From contig JBBRQU010000001.1 of the NCBI GenBank assembly GCA_038225855.1, forward strand, positions 1-64,000: DNA of 64,000 nt. The letters are read 5' to 3'. Origin of the DNA: CAHJXF01 sp038225855. GTDB lineage: Bacteria; Pseudomonadota; Gammaproteobacteria; Burkholderiales; Burkholderiaceae_D. Positions 1-9,439 of this stretch are shown one piece after another (position 1 is the first letter of the stretch; every line of letters starts with the position of its first letter). Under the pieces are notes generated by a model. The model was given only the letters and a program-made list of their open reading frames with translations. It was not told the DNA's origin and did no database searches. The position numbers and the translations under genes were made by a program.

Positions 1-765
<765 letters not shown>

Positions 766-787
766 GTGAAATGTTGGTGTGCGCGAT

Positions 788-1315
788 TCAGGGCTGAACG
801 AACCCGATCGGCTTTTTCTTCGACGCCGGAGGCGGGTTCATCAACTCGCGAATGGCTTCGAACACGATCGCGAATTGATCGTCGTACTTGGCTTCCAATG
901 CAGCGAGCTTCTTCGCGAGGTCCCTGTTCGACTCCAGCATCGAGCGCAGCTTGACGAAGGTGCGCATGATTTCGATGTTGACGGCGATGGCGCGGTCGCT
1001 GCGCAAGACGCACGAGAGCATTGCGATGCCCTGCTCAGTGAAGGCGTAAGGGGGATAGCGTGAACCGCCCCAACTTGAAATCACAGTTTGTGATTTCAAG
1101 ATTGCAAGTTCCTGTTTCGTCAATTGAAAACAGAAGTCTTCGGGGAAACGTTCAGGGTTGCGATTGACCGCTTGGATCAGTGCGCGGCGCTCGACGCGAT
1201 AGAGTTCAGCGAGATCGTGCGACAACATCACGCGCATCCCGCGAAGCGAATAGATCCGTGCCTCGACGCCTTCGACGAGTTGCAAGGTGCCGATCCGCGT
1301 TGCGCGTTCAGCCAC
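788..1315 (-). CDS. ORF6N-domain protein inside the car operon
   Basis: 175 aa. I place the start at a GTG at 1315, because that codon overlaps the carA stop by 8 nt and the domain begins soon after it. Residues about 8-100 form an ORF6N domain (VEGVEARIYSLRGMRVMLSH, then LAELYRVERRALIQAVNRN and YAFTEQGIAMLS), a putative DNA-binding module known from phage antirepressor-like proteins and from scattered chromosomal genes. The rest, about 110-160, looks like a coiled coil (MLESNRDLAKKLAALEAKYD) with a basic, proline-rich tail. The role is unknown. Its position between carA and carB suggests co-expression with pyrimidine/arginine synthesis, or a passenger gene. The domain call is from motif recognition, not a search. 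Confidence 0.85.
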   Translation of the reverse strand: MAERATRIGTLQLVEGVEARIYSLRGMRVMLSHDLAELYRVERRALIQAVNRNPERFPEDFCFQLTKQELAILKSQTVISSWGGSRYPPYAFTEQGIAMLSCVLRSDRAIAVNIEIMRTFVKLRSMLESNRDLAKKLAALEAKYDDQFAIVFEAIRELMNPPPASKKKPIGFVQP

Positions 1316-2483
1316 GCCTAGTCTCCATCGATGCGATGAAGCGATCGAACAGATACCCGATGTCATGCGGCCCCGGGCTCGCTTCCGGGTGCCCCTGAAA
1401 ACAGAACGCGGGCTGGTCGGTGCGCGCGAATCCCTGCAGCGATCCATCGAACAGCGACACGTGCGTGACCCTGCAATTCGACGGCAACGAATTCGCATCG
1501 ACTGCGAAGCCATGGTTCTGCGACGTGATCAGCACCTGCCCCGTCTCGAGGTCCTGCACCGGGTGATTCGCACCGTGATGGCCGAACTTCATCTTCACGG
1601 TTTTCGCGCCCGAGGCCAGCGCCATGATCTGATGGCCGAGGCAGATGCCGAACGTGGGCAGGCCCCGTTCGATCAATTCACGCGTTGCGACAATTGCGTA
1701 GTCGCAGGGCTCGGGGTCGCCCGGACCGTTCGACAGGAAGATGCCATCGGGTTCGAGCGCCAGCGCATCGGCCGACGATGCTTGCGCAGCGATGACGGTC
1801 ACGCGGCAACCGCGTTCGGCGAGCATGCGAAGAATGTTGTGCTTGATGCCGTAGTCGAAGGCGACGACGTGAAAGCGTGCCGCGCCGCCTCGCTGATAAC
1901 CCGCGCCGAGCTTCCAGACCGATGCAGTCCAGTCGTAAGGTTCGCGCACGCTGACGACCTTGGCGAGATCGAGGCCCGCGAGGCCTGGGAAGCTTCGTGC
2001 CAGTACAAGCGCCCTCTCGACATCGTCTGCTTCGCCCGTGCAGTCGGCGACAATCGCGCCGTTCTGCGCACCCTTCTCGCGGAGCAGGCGTGTGAGCTTG
2101 CGCGTGTCGATGCCGGCGATTGCGACGCAGCCTTCGGCGCGCAGGTATTCGGAGAGGCCGCGCCGGGCGCGAAAGTTCGAATAGGTCCGCGGCAGATCGC
2201 GAATCACCAATCCCGCTGCATGGATGCGCGTCGCTTCGACGTCTTCATCGTTGGCGCCGGTATTGCCGATATGCGGACAAGTCAGCGTGACGATCTGGCG
2301 CGCGTAACTCGGATCGGTCAGGATTTCCTGATAACCGGTCATCGACGTGTTGAAGACGACCTCGCCGATCGATTGACCGGCTGCTCCCACGGAGATGCCG
2401 CGAAACACGCTGCCGTCGGCAAGCGCAAGGAGAGCAAGTCCGCTCGCGTTGGGGTCGGCGGGGAAAAAATCGGTCGGCAACAA
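1308..2483 (-). CDS. carA: Carbamoyl-phosphate synthase small (glutaminase) subunit
   Basis: 391 aa. CarA hydrolyses glutamine and channels ammonia to CarB. The N-terminal half carries the small-subunit domain (LALADGSVFRG, then FNTSMTGYQEILTDPSY). The C-terminal class I glutamine amidotransferase domain shows the nucleophile in TFGICLGHQIM and the His/Glu pair in FQGHPEASPGPHD. The start is a TTG at 2483 preceded by AGGGG at suitable spacing; I see no ATG that would preserve the N-terminus. The 3' end overlaps the ORF6N gene. A perfect TATAAT on this strand at 2630-2635 is a possible promoter, implying a leader of about 140 nt. Confidence 0.97.
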   Translation of the reverse strand: MLPTDFFPADPNASGLALLALADGSVFRGISVGAAGQSIGEVVFNTSMTGYQEILTDPSYARQIVTLTCPHIGNTGANDEDVEATRIHAAGLVIRDLPRTYSNFRARRGLSEYLRAEGCVAIAGIDTRKLTRLLREKGAQNGAIVADCTGEADDVERALVLARSFPGLAGLDLAKVVSVREPYDWTASVWKLGAGYQRGGAARFHVVAFDYGIKHNILRMLAERGCRVTVIAAQASSADALALEPDGIFLSNGPGDPEPCDYAIVATRELIERGLPTFGICLGHQIMALASGAKTVKMKFGHHGANHPVQDLETGQVLITSQNHGFAVDANSLPSNCRVTHVSLFDGSLQGFARTDQPAFCFQGHPEASPGPHDIGYLFDRFIASMETRRG

Positions 2484-2629
2484 GAAGAGCCCCTGTCATA
2501 GCCGGCCGGCGCACATCGCGTGGCTACGCGTATCAACCCGGCGCGCAGAATGCAGAGCGCAAAAGGTCGAGTGATGAGCGAAAGATGGGAGGTCGCGCGG
2601 ACGGTCTGCGGATGAAGATAAACTTTTGA

Positions 2630-2635
2630 ATTATA
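2630..2635 (-). promoter_or_regulatory. Candidate -10 box for carA
   Basis: A perfect TATAAT on the minus strand in the 206-bp gap between the divergent carA and tal genes. I see no convincing -35 element at 17 bp. The assignment rests on the consensus -10 and its location only. Confidence 0.35.
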
Positions 2636-2689
2636 CCGTGTCCAACTGGCTCGACCCATCCACACGTCCGCCCGATTCCACGACAGCCC

Positions 2690-3628
2690 ATGAACCAACT
2701 CGATCAACTCAAGCAATACACGACAGTCGTCGCCGATACCGGTGATTTTGAAGCGATGCGTGCCTATGCGCCGCAGGACGCGACCACCAATCCGTCCCTG
2801 ATCCTGAAGGCGGTAAGCAGCGAGGCGAACAAGCCTCTGTTGCAGAAGACCGTACACGCACACGCGAAGGAAGCGCCGGTCGAATTGATCGACCGCGTGA
2901 TGATCGCCTTCGGTCTCGAAATCCTGAAGATCATCCCGGGTCGGGTTTCCACCGAAACCGATGCGCGACTGTCGTTCGACACGGCCGCATTGATTTCGAA
3001 AGCCCATCGCCTGATCGCGCTTTACGAAGCCGAGGGGATCGCTCGCGAACGCGTCCTCATCAAGCTCTCTTCGACGTGGGAGGGCATCCGTGCGGCCGAA
3101 GTTCTCGAACGCGAAGGCATCCACTGCAATATGACGCTGCTGTTTTCATTGCCGCAGGCAACCGAATCGGCCGAGGCCGGAGCTACCCTGATCTCGCCCT
3201 TCGTGGGTCGCATCACCGACTGGTACAAGAAAGCCGAAGGCAAGGACGGCTATCCGCCTGCGGACGATCCGGGCGTGCATTCGGTTCAGCAGATCTACGC
3301 AACGTTCAAGAAGCTCGGTTATGCAACCGAGATCATGGGTGCGAGCTTTCGCAATCCCGGTCAGGTGCTGGAGCTGGCCGGATGCGATCTGTTGACGATC
3401 AGTCCCGACATCATGCAGAAGCTCACCGAGAGCGATACGAAAATCGAGCCAAGGCTCACGCCCGAATGGGCGAAAACACAGGAAGCGCAGCCGACGATCT
3501 TCGACGAAGCCAGGTTCCGTTTCGCGATGAACGAAGACGCGATGGCGACCGAGAAGTTGGCCGAAGGCATACGCGTGTTTGCGGCGGATGCGGTCAAGCT
3601 CGAAAAGCTGATCGAAAGCATGCGCTGA
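2690..3628 (+). CDS. tal: Transaldolase
   Basis: 312 aa, the usual length of the TalB class. It transfers a dihydroxyacetone unit between sedoheptulose 7-phosphate and glyceraldehyde 3-phosphate in the non-oxidative pentose phosphate pathway. Visible landmarks are MNQLDQLKQYTTVVADTGDF at the N-terminus, DATTNPSLILKA, and the Schiff-base lysine in VLIKLSSTWEGIRAAE, followed by the NMTLLFSLPQA strand. It is divergent from carA and followed by a strong hairpin at 3663-3689, so it is probably monocistronic. Confidence 0.98.
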   Translation: MNQLDQLKQYTTVVADTGDFEAMRAYAPQDATTNPSLILKAVSSEANKPLLQKTVHAHAKEAPVELIDRVMIAFGLEILKIIPGRVSTETDARLSFDTAALISKAHRLIALYEAEGIARERVLIKLSSTWEGIRAAEVLEREGIHCNMTLLFSLPQATESAEAGATLISPFVGRITDWYKKAEGKDGYPPADDPGVHSVQQIYATFKKLGYATEIMGASFRNPGQVLELAGCDLLTISPDIMQKLTESDTKIEPRLTPEWAKTQEAQPTIFDEARFRFAMNEDAMATEKLAEGIRVFAADAVKLEKLIESMR

Positions 3629-3662
3629 ATTGCACTGACGTTGCAAGGCGGCACAGGAATGA

Positions 3663-3689
3663 AACACGGGCCTCTCAAAGGCCCGTGTT
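3663..3689. terminator. Bidirectional hairpin terminator between tal and the PEP-CTERM gene
   Basis: An 11-bp perfect stem (3663-3673 with 3679-3689) and a 5-nt loop lie between two convergent genes. The T-run after it is short on either strand, so it may serve both genes only moderately well. Confidence 0.7.
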
Positions 3690-3769
3690 CTCCGAAGTGT
3701 CAGCCTTCACCACAGCCCGGCAGAGCGCCGCGGTGACCCGCCCGGAATCACATCAACCGGTGCGGGAGC

Positions 3770-4441
3770 TCAGGCCTTGCGCGAGCGGCGCGCCGCAAAC
3801 CCGAACGCGCCCAGACCGACGAGCATCAGGGCAAAGGACTCCGGTTCGGGGACCATCGCTTTGCGTAACGCCACTTCGCCAATGGCGCAACTGGGGAAAT
3901 TCCCCGGATCGGCTTGCGGGCACTCAGTCATTACGAACCTCACGTACCGGAACGTGGTGGGCGCAAACGAGAAGACGTCAGCCGGATAGTCGAAGTTGAT
4001 AGGGTTGTTGGTCGGCGTGAGCCCGGTAACGAATGATGTGAACGTGATGTTGTCCTGGGAAATCTGCAGGGCCAGTCTGCCGATACCCGAAGCATCCTCA
4101 TTCCACAAGGCCAGCCTGTCCCACATCATCGCCGAGCCCATGTCGTAAGTAACGGTCGCCGTGGTCGTCCCGGAGTTGCTGAACCATTCATTGCCCGCAA
4201 ACGCCAGACTGTGCTTGGGGTTCGTGGCAATGTAGGTGTTGAAGTCCGTGACGCAACTGACGAAGGGCGTCAGCAACCCGTTGTGGTTGAACGTATCGTT
4301 AATCGAACCGAAGCCCGGACCGCCGACATTGATCACCGCGGCGACCGGGCTGCAGATCACGCCGGCATGGGCCTGGAACGCAGCGCCGGTCATCATCGCA
4401 GTTGCGAAACCGAACGAAAGAAACCTGGATCTGGTTTTCAT
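3770..4441 (-). CDS. PEP-CTERM sorting-domain exported protein
   Basis: 223 aa from the ATG at 4441, which follows a GGGGGG ribosome-binding site. Residues 1-26 form a signal peptide ending near AFQAHA. The body looks like a discoidin/F5-8C-type beta-sandwich: DNITFTSFVTGLTPT, then the FAPTTFRYVRFVM strand typical of such domains. The end is a classic PEP-CTERM tail: VPEPESFALMLVGLGAFGFA followed by basic residues. Such tails are processed by exosortase, and the proteins usually go to the surface or the exopolysaccharide matrix. No exosortase gene is in the window. Base use is less GC-rich than in neighbouring genes. Confidence 0.88.
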   Translation of the reverse strand: MKTRSRFLSFGFATAMMTGAAFQAHAGVICSPVAAVINVGGPGFGSINDTFNHNGLLTPFVSCVTDFNTYIATNPKHSLAFAGNEWFSNSGTTTATVTYDMGSAMMWDRLALWNEDASGIGRLALQISQDNITFTSFVTGLTPTNNPINFDYPADVFSFAPTTFRYVRFVMTECPQADPGNFPSCAIGEVALRKAMVPEPESFALMLVGLGAFGFAARRSRKA

Positions 4442-4629
4442 GAAACCCCCCAAAAATGTTTTGAGACGTTGAAGCACGCATAAAAAAGCGGGCTTGTCAA
4501 GGTAAGCAATATCAATGCCAATTTATCAAGGGATTGTTAACGTGGGATTTATTTCAGGATCGGCAAGGCATAGAAAGGCCACGTGTAAGCAATTCCGACA
4601 GACGTCCAAAATCCCGACAGAAGAAAGAG

Positions 4630-5448
4630 TCATAGTTTTTCAGTCTCTCCGCTCTTCGGCTGCCACTTCATCAGCCGCTTCTCGACGATGCCGACCAGCG
4701 TATCGAGAATCAGCGCGAACGTGGTCAGCACGACGATGCCGGCGAACACCGTGTTGATGTCGAAGGTCCCTTCGGCCTGCAGGATCAGATAGCCGACGCC
4801 GCGCGCTGAACCCAGGTACTCGCCGACGACCGCGCCGACGAAGGCCAGTCCCACCGACGTATGCAGCGATGAAAACACCCAACTCATCGCGCTCGGCAGA
4901 TAGACGCTTCGCATTAACTGCCGCTTCGACGCGCCCAGCATGCGCGCGTTGGCGAGCACCACCGGGCTGACTTCGCGCACGCCCTGGAACACATTGAAGA
5001 AGACGATGAAGAACACCAGCGTCATGCCCAGCGCGACCTTCGAGAGAATGCCCAGACCGAACCACACGCCGAAGATCGGTGCGAGGATCACGCGCGGCAT
5101 CGCGTTGGCGCCCTTGATATAGGGGTCGAAGATCGCCGCCGCCGAGGGGGCGAGCGCGAGCCACATGCCGATGCCCAGGCCGAACACCGTGCCCAGGACG
5201 AATGCGAGCACCGTCTCGAGCAGGGTCACGCCCAGATGCAGGTAGATCTCGCCCGATGCGAACCAGTTCCAGATGCGCTCGGCCACCTGCAGCGGTTCGC
5301 CGAAGAAGAACGCGGCCTGCGTCGCGTTCTTGAAATAGATCGGCGGCAGCAGCGTCGGGCTGGTCAGCACGTACCAGAGCGTGATGACGATGAAAAGCAC
5401 CGCGACCTGCCAGAAGCGAATGCTTGCCTTGCGCTTCATGGCCCTCAT
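4630..5448 (-). CDS. ABC transporter permease, NMT1/SsuC/TauC type
   Basis: 272 aa. Its ATG at 5448 overlaps the TGA of the ATPase gene (ATGA), indicating translational coupling. About six membrane segments are visible, starting with FWQVAVLFIVITLWYVL. The EAA loop region that contacts the ATPase reads ANARMLGASKRQLMRSVYLP, the binding-protein-dependent inner-membrane component signature. It is the last gene of a three-gene importer operon (binding protein, ATPase, permease). The family imports alkanesulfonates, taurine, nitrate or pyrimidine-like compounds. The substrate cannot be read from the sequence. Confidence 0.93.
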   Translation of the reverse strand: MRAMKRKASIRFWQVAVLFIVITLWYVLTSPTLLPPIYFKNATQAAFFFGEPLQVAERIWNWFASGEIYLHLGVTLLETVLAFVLGTVFGLGIGMWLALAPSAAAIFDPYIKGANAMPRVILAPIFGVWFGLGILSKVALGMTLVFFIVFFNVFQGVREVSPVVLANARMLGASKRQLMRSVYLPSAMSWVFSSLHTSVGLAFVGAVVGEYLGSARGVGYLILQAEGTFDINTVFAGIVVLTTFALILDTLVGIVEKRLMKWQPKSGETEKL

Positions 5449-6293
5449 GACGCCTTTACTTTCGTCTGGCGATAACCCTTCAACACTTCTTCCTTCATCG
5501 CGTTCCAGATCTGCGCATGCAATTCGACGAAGCGCGGATGCGTGCGAATCTCGGCCACGTCGCGCGGTCGAGCGAGGTCGATGTCGAACTCGGCGATCGG
5601 ATGCGTCGCCGGTCCGGCTGAAAGAACGATCACGCGATCCGACAGCGCGATCGCTTCGTCGAGGTCGTGCGTGATGAAGAGCACGGCCTTGCGCTTCGCC
5701 TGCCAGATCTCGAGCAGCTCGTTTTCCATCAGCTGGCGCGTCTGGATGTCGAGCGCCGAGAAGGGTTCGTCCATCAGGATGATGTCGGGATCGAGCACCA
5801 GGGTCTGCGCCAATGCGACGCGCTTGCGCATGCCGCCCGACAACTGATGCGGATAGCGGTCGCCGAAGCCCGCGAGCCCGACGCGCGAGAGCCACTCCTC
5901 TCCACGCTGCACCGCTTCGCTGCGCGCGATGCCGCGAAATTCGAGGCCCGCGACGACATTGTCGATCGCGCTGCGCCACGGCATCAAGGCTTCGGACTGG
6001 AACATGTAGCCGGCACGTCGATTGACACCGGCAACGCGCGCATCGAGCTCGTCGCCGAACACATGCACCTGCCCGGACGAAGGCGCGAGCAAGCCCGCGC
6101 CGACATTCAGCAGCGTCGACTTGCCGCAGCCGGTCGGTCCGACCACCGAGACGAACTCACCGGGTGCGACGGCGAGCGTCACGTCCTCGACCGCGGTATA
6201 GCGTTGCGCGGGATCGTCGTTGGAAATGAAGGTGCAGGTGATGCGATCGAGCGCGAGCGCCGCGGTATCCGCACGCTGCTCAACAGCGTTCAT
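5445..6293 (-). CDS. ABC transporter ATP-binding protein, SsuB/TauB type
   Basis: 282 aa from the ATG at 6293; a GTG at 6305 is an alternative start. Walker A is GPTGCGKSTLL, the signature is HQLSGGMRKRVALAQ, Walker B is DIILMDEPFSALD, and the switch histidine is in FITHDLDEAIALSDRV. It energises the permease encoded immediately downstream, with a 4-nt stop/start overlap. The short C-terminus without an extra domain is usual for the nitrate/sulfonate/taurine group. Confidence 0.96.
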   Translation of the reverse strand: MNAVEQRADTAALALDRITCTFISNDDPAQRYTAVEDVTLAVAPGEFVSVVGPTGCGKSTLLNVGAGLLAPSSGQVHVFGDELDARVAGVNRRAGYMFQSEALMPWRSAIDNVVAGLEFRGIARSEAVQRGEEWLSRVGLAGFGDRYPHQLSGGMRKRVALAQTLVLDPDIILMDEPFSALDIQTRQLMENELLEIWQAKRKAVLFITHDLDEAIALSDRVIVLSAGPATHPIAEFDIDLARPRDVAEIRTHPRFVELHAQIWNAMKEEVLKGYRQTKVKAS

Positions 6294-6332
6294 CGGGGCT
6301 GACACGCTCGCTGAATCATCAAACGATCGCGA

Positions 6333-7382
6333 TCACTTGTACTTCTGGTCGGCCTTCTTCGCAAACTCGTTGGTATAGGTTTCCGACAATTTGATATTGG
6401 CCGGGACAATCTTCGGATCGAACGTGGCCAATACCTTTAACGCGGTCTTCGGACCGGCGTCGGGAATCAGGCCATCGGTCGAATAGGCCTCGCGCACATT
6501 GGCGAACGCCGCCAGATACAGTCCGCGGTCGCCAAGCTGATAGGCCTCGGGAACCGTCTTGAGCACGTCCGACGGTCCTGCCTTCGCGAGCCATTTGTCC
6601 GCACGCACGATCGCATTGGCCAGCGCCTGAACGGTGCGCGGATATTTCTTGATGAACTCATCGTGCGTGTACAGCGTGGCCGCCGGCATCGGGCCGCCAT
6701 AGAGCGCTTCGGTTCCCTTGGGCGTGCGCGTATCGACCAGGATCTTCACTTCCTTCTTCTGCTCGAGCATCGTCATCACCGGGTCGACGTTGGACATGCC
6801 GTCGATCTGTCCGCTACGCATGGCCGCGAGCGAGCCGGCGGTCGAACCGACCCCGATGATCGAAACATCGGAGGGCTTGAGCCCGCCCTGCGCGAGATAG
6901 AAATTGAGCGCGATGTTGGTCGACGAACCCGGCGCCGAGACGCCCATCTTGAAGCCCTTCAAATCTTTCGGACCATGGACGTTGGCGGCTTTTTCGGTCG
7001 CGACACCGATCGAGATGGCGGGCGCACGCCCCATCAACACGAACGCGACAATGTGCTGGCCCTTGGCCTGCATGTTGATGGTGTGCTCATAGGCGCCCGA
7101 CACCACGTCGACGCTGCCGCCGATCAAGGCTTCGAGCGACTTCGCGCCACCGGCGAAATCGCTGATCTCGACGTTGAGCCCTTCGTCCTTGAAGTAGCCC
7201 AGGCGCTCGGCGATCGTCAGCGGCAGATAGTAGAGACCGGCCTTGCCGCCGACGGCGAGCGAGACGTTGGGCTTCTCGGGCGCCTGCGCCCACGATGCCG
7301 TGCCCGCGAACGTGACCGCCAACAGGGCGGCACCGGCAAGACGTGCGATCGCACGGACGCCGGAATTCGAATCAGCATGCAT
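6333..7382 (-). CDS. ABC transporter substrate-binding protein, NMT1/SsuA family
   Basis: 349 aa. The start at 7382 has a GGAGG ribosome-binding site. A signal peptide covers about residues 1-33 (AGAALLAVTFAGTASWAQA). The mature part has the NMT1/THI5 fold: YYLPLTIAERLGYFKDEGLN, then SDFAGGAKSLEALIGGSVDV, and a C-terminal lobe ending in a Lys-rich tail. It should capture the solute in the periplasm for the permease and ATPase encoded just downstream. The ligand is not evident. Confidence 0.93.
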   Translation of the reverse strand: MHADSNSGVRAIARLAGAALLAVTFAGTASWAQAPEKPNVSLAVGGKAGLYYLPLTIAERLGYFKDEGLNVEISDFAGGAKSLEALIGGSVDVVSGAYEHTINMQAKGQHIVAFVLMGRAPAISIGVATEKAANVHGPKDLKGFKMGVSAPGSSTNIALNFYLAQGGLKPSDVSIIGVGSTAGSLAAMRSGQIDGMSNVDPVMTMLEQKKEVKILVDTRTPKGTEALYGGPMPAATLYTHDEFIKKYPRTVQALANAIVRADKWLAKAGPSDVLKTVPEAYQLGDRGLYLAAFANVREAYSTDGLIPDAGPKTALKVLATFDPKIVPANIKLSETYTNEFAKKADQKYK

Positions 7383-7552
7383 GAGGTGCCTCCGCGAAGA
7401 TGCCCGAAACTTCATTCGAGCCGACGGGCCGATTCTAATGGACGACCCCATGCGCGCACATCGCGGCTTGCTTCGGGATATCCCGAAGGCGCCGAGCACA
7501 TCGAAGCCGAGAGCGCGGATCGATCGCGGAGCACCCGCGGCCTTGCCAAAGA

Positions 7553-8299
7553 TCAGCTCTTGATGCGAACGAGCGCGCCGAGTCCGAGTACCTGAGTAGG
7601 CTGCGGCGATCCACCGACAGGTTCGAGCGACAGACCAAAGGCCTTCGCGCGTGCAAGTGTATTTGCGTCACTCGAAGTCACGGTCGCCGGTGTGGCCTTT
7701 GCGCTCGGCGGCAGCATTCCGATCGACACCATGCCTTCCGCATCGCGCGGCGCGATCCACAGTTGCAGTGCCTTGCCTTCCGGCACGTCCACGTCGGCCG
7801 CGACCCTGACGACGACGACATCTGCGCGCTCGGTTTGCATGACCACGGCGACCGGCTTGCCGCTTTTCGGATCGACGACAGTCGCGATCGCACTGGGCGT
7901 GGTCTCGACGATCTGCGGCGCGACGATGGGCTGAGGTCGTATCGCGATGCCGATAGCAATTACCGCGAACGCCGCGAACGCCGCGGAGAGTCCACGCCAG
8001 AGCGCGACTCGGCCCCACCAACCGCCTGCGCCATCGACCGCGAAGCGATCAACGCCGCGCGCCGACGATCCCGGCAGGCGAGCCTCGATCGCCTCCCACA
8101 CCCGGTGGTGCGGCCGCGCAGGGGCGACACCGTCAAGCAAAGGCACCAGACGTTCGCTCCACGCGAAGGCGAGCGCGCGCAGCTCGCGATCGTCGCGCGT
8201 CCACGCCTCGAAGCGCCGACGCGCGGCGCCGCGCAGCGTGCCGAGCGCGTACTCGGCCGCGAGGCGGTCGCGCAATGTCGGGTTGCCTTGGGTGTTCAC
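7553..8299 (-). CDS. Anti-sigma factor, RskA-type
   Basis: 248 aa, GTG start at 8299, 12 nt downstream of the ECF sigma gene. An N-terminal sigma-binding region (RDRLAAEYALGTLRGAARRR) is followed by one membrane segment near residues 90-110 (AAFAAFAVIAIGIAI) and an extracytoplasmic RskA domain (DVDVPEGKALQLWIAPRDAE, then GLSLEPVGGSPQPTQVLG). No HxxxCxxC zinc motif is visible, as usual for this class. It probably holds the sigma factor at the membrane until an envelope signal triggers proteolysis. Confidence 0.92.
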   Translation of the reverse strand: MNTQGNPTLRDRLAAEYALGTLRGAARRRFEAWTRDDRELRALAFAWSERLVPLLDGVAPARPHHRVWEAIEARLPGSSARGVDRFAVDGAGGWWGRVALWRGLSAAFAAFAVIAIGIAIRPQPIVAPQIVETTPSAIATVVDPKSGKPVAVVMQTERADVVVVRVAADVDVPEGKALQLWIAPRDAEGMVSIGMLPPSAKATPATVTSSDANTLARAKAFGLSLEPVGGSPQPTQVLGLGALVRIKS

Positions 8300-8311
8300 G
8301 GTGATTGTTCT

Positions 8312-8902
8312 TCAGGTCCCGATGCCGTCGAGGCATCGCTTCATCTTTTCGAGTCCGCGTCGTATCCACGTCTTGACCGTGCCGATCGGGATGCGCATCG
8401 TCGACGCGAGTTCGGAGTGCGTCAGCCCTTGAAAGTACGCGAATGCAATCGCCTGACGCTGACCCGCATCGAGGCGCTTCAGGCAACGATCGAGCGCGGT
8501 CGCATCCTGTGAACGGATCGCGCTGTCGGCAGGCGTCGGCTGATCGGATTCGAGCACCGCGGCGAGGTCGTCGTCGAGCTCGATGGTTCGATGATCGACG
8601 CGACGAATGTAGTCGAGCGCGCGATTGCGAACGATCGTGACCATCCAGGTCATGGGAGCCGACAGCGACGCGTTGTATCCGGCCGCTCCGTTCCATACGT
8701 TGACAAAGCTGTCCTGCAAGACATCCTCCGCACGACCTTCGTCCCGCAAGATACGCAGCGCGACCGCAAATAGTTTCGGCGACGTGGCGTCGTAGAGACG
8801 CCGATAGGCCTGGCGATCGCCGAGCGCAACTGCAGAGATCCACTTGGCCAGCGTCGCGGGATCGCCAGCTGGAGAGGTCGATGGAATGGAGGCGGTGTTC
8901 AT
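8312..8902 (-). CDS. ECF RNA polymerase sigma factor, SigK-like
   Basis: 196 aa. Region 2 reads YRRLYDATSPKLFAVALRIL and then EDVLQDSFVNVWNGAAGY; region 4 reads QAIAFAYFQGLTHSELASTM and then IPIGTVKTWIRRGLEKM. It sits directly upstream of its RskA-type anti-sigma partner, forming a two-gene unit. Target genes cannot be deduced from the window, but such systems usually autoregulate. The MAPEG gene downstream of neither partner is oriented to be in the same transcript start, so any link to it is unproven. Confidence 0.95.
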   Translation of the reverse strand: MNTASIPSTSPAGDPATLAKWISAVALGDRQAYRRLYDATSPKLFAVALRILRDEGRAEDVLQDSFVNVWNGAAGYNASLSAPMTWMVTIVRNRALDYIRRVDHRTIELDDDLAAVLESDQPTPADSAIRSQDATALDRCLKRLDAGQRQAIAFAYFQGLTHSELASTMRIPIGTVKTWIRRGLEKMKRCLDGIGT

Positions 8903-8980
8903 GGCAGCGATCAGATCGCGATTATCACGCAGGGTTCATCCGACCGCATGTTCAGCCCAGCCCGCAGCTCGTTGTCCCGT

Positions 8981-9397
8981 TCATCGAAGCGCTCCGCTCG
9001 CCGCGAACACATAGAGCGCAACGCATGCAATGAAGCCGATCGCCCACACCAGTGAGCGAACCGGCGCAAGATTGGCGATATAGCAGGCGATGTACGCGAC
9101 GCGCGCGACGATGAAAACGATCGCGAGCAGATTGATGGTGGCGATCGGAACGTGCTGCAGGATCGCGATCACGACGCCGATCGCGAAGAAAGGAAATGCT
9201 TCGAAGCTGTTTGCCTGCGCCGCGTTGGCACGCGCGCTGGCCCCGGTCTGCCTGGCAAGCCAGGCGCGCGGCTCGCGATTGTCGTAGCGCGAGCCCGCTC
9301 CATCGGAGCCGCTTTTTCCTGCACTGAACTTCGCCAGGTAGGCGCATGCAAGCGGCAACACACCCGCGACGAGGACACACCAGAACGCGATGATCAT
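8981..9397 (-). CDS. MAPEG-family membrane protein
   Basis: 138 aa with four predicted membrane helices. The pattern RYDNREPRAWLARQTGASAR followed by ANAAQANSFEAFPFFAIGVV is typical of bacterial MAPEG proteins, relatives of microsomal glutathione transferases. The catalytic substrate is unknown. It lies between the sigma factor gene and an aldo/keto reductase on the same strand, with gaps large enough for separate transcription. Confidence 0.88.
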   Translation of the reverse strand: MIIAFWCVLVAGVLPLACAYLAKFSAGKSGSDGAGSRYDNREPRAWLARQTGASARANAAQANSFEAFPFFAIGVVIAILQHVPIATINLLAIVFIVARVAYIACYIANLAPVRSLVWAIGFIACVALYVFAASGALR

Positions 9398-9439
9398 CGT
9401 GTGCTCCCGGTAGCGATCGGGCGCGCCGCGCTTATACGC

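Noticed and set aside
5449..5979. N-terminal extension of the ABC permease frame
   Set aside because: It overlaps the ATPase gene in another frame; the ATGA junction at 5445-5448 gives the natural start.
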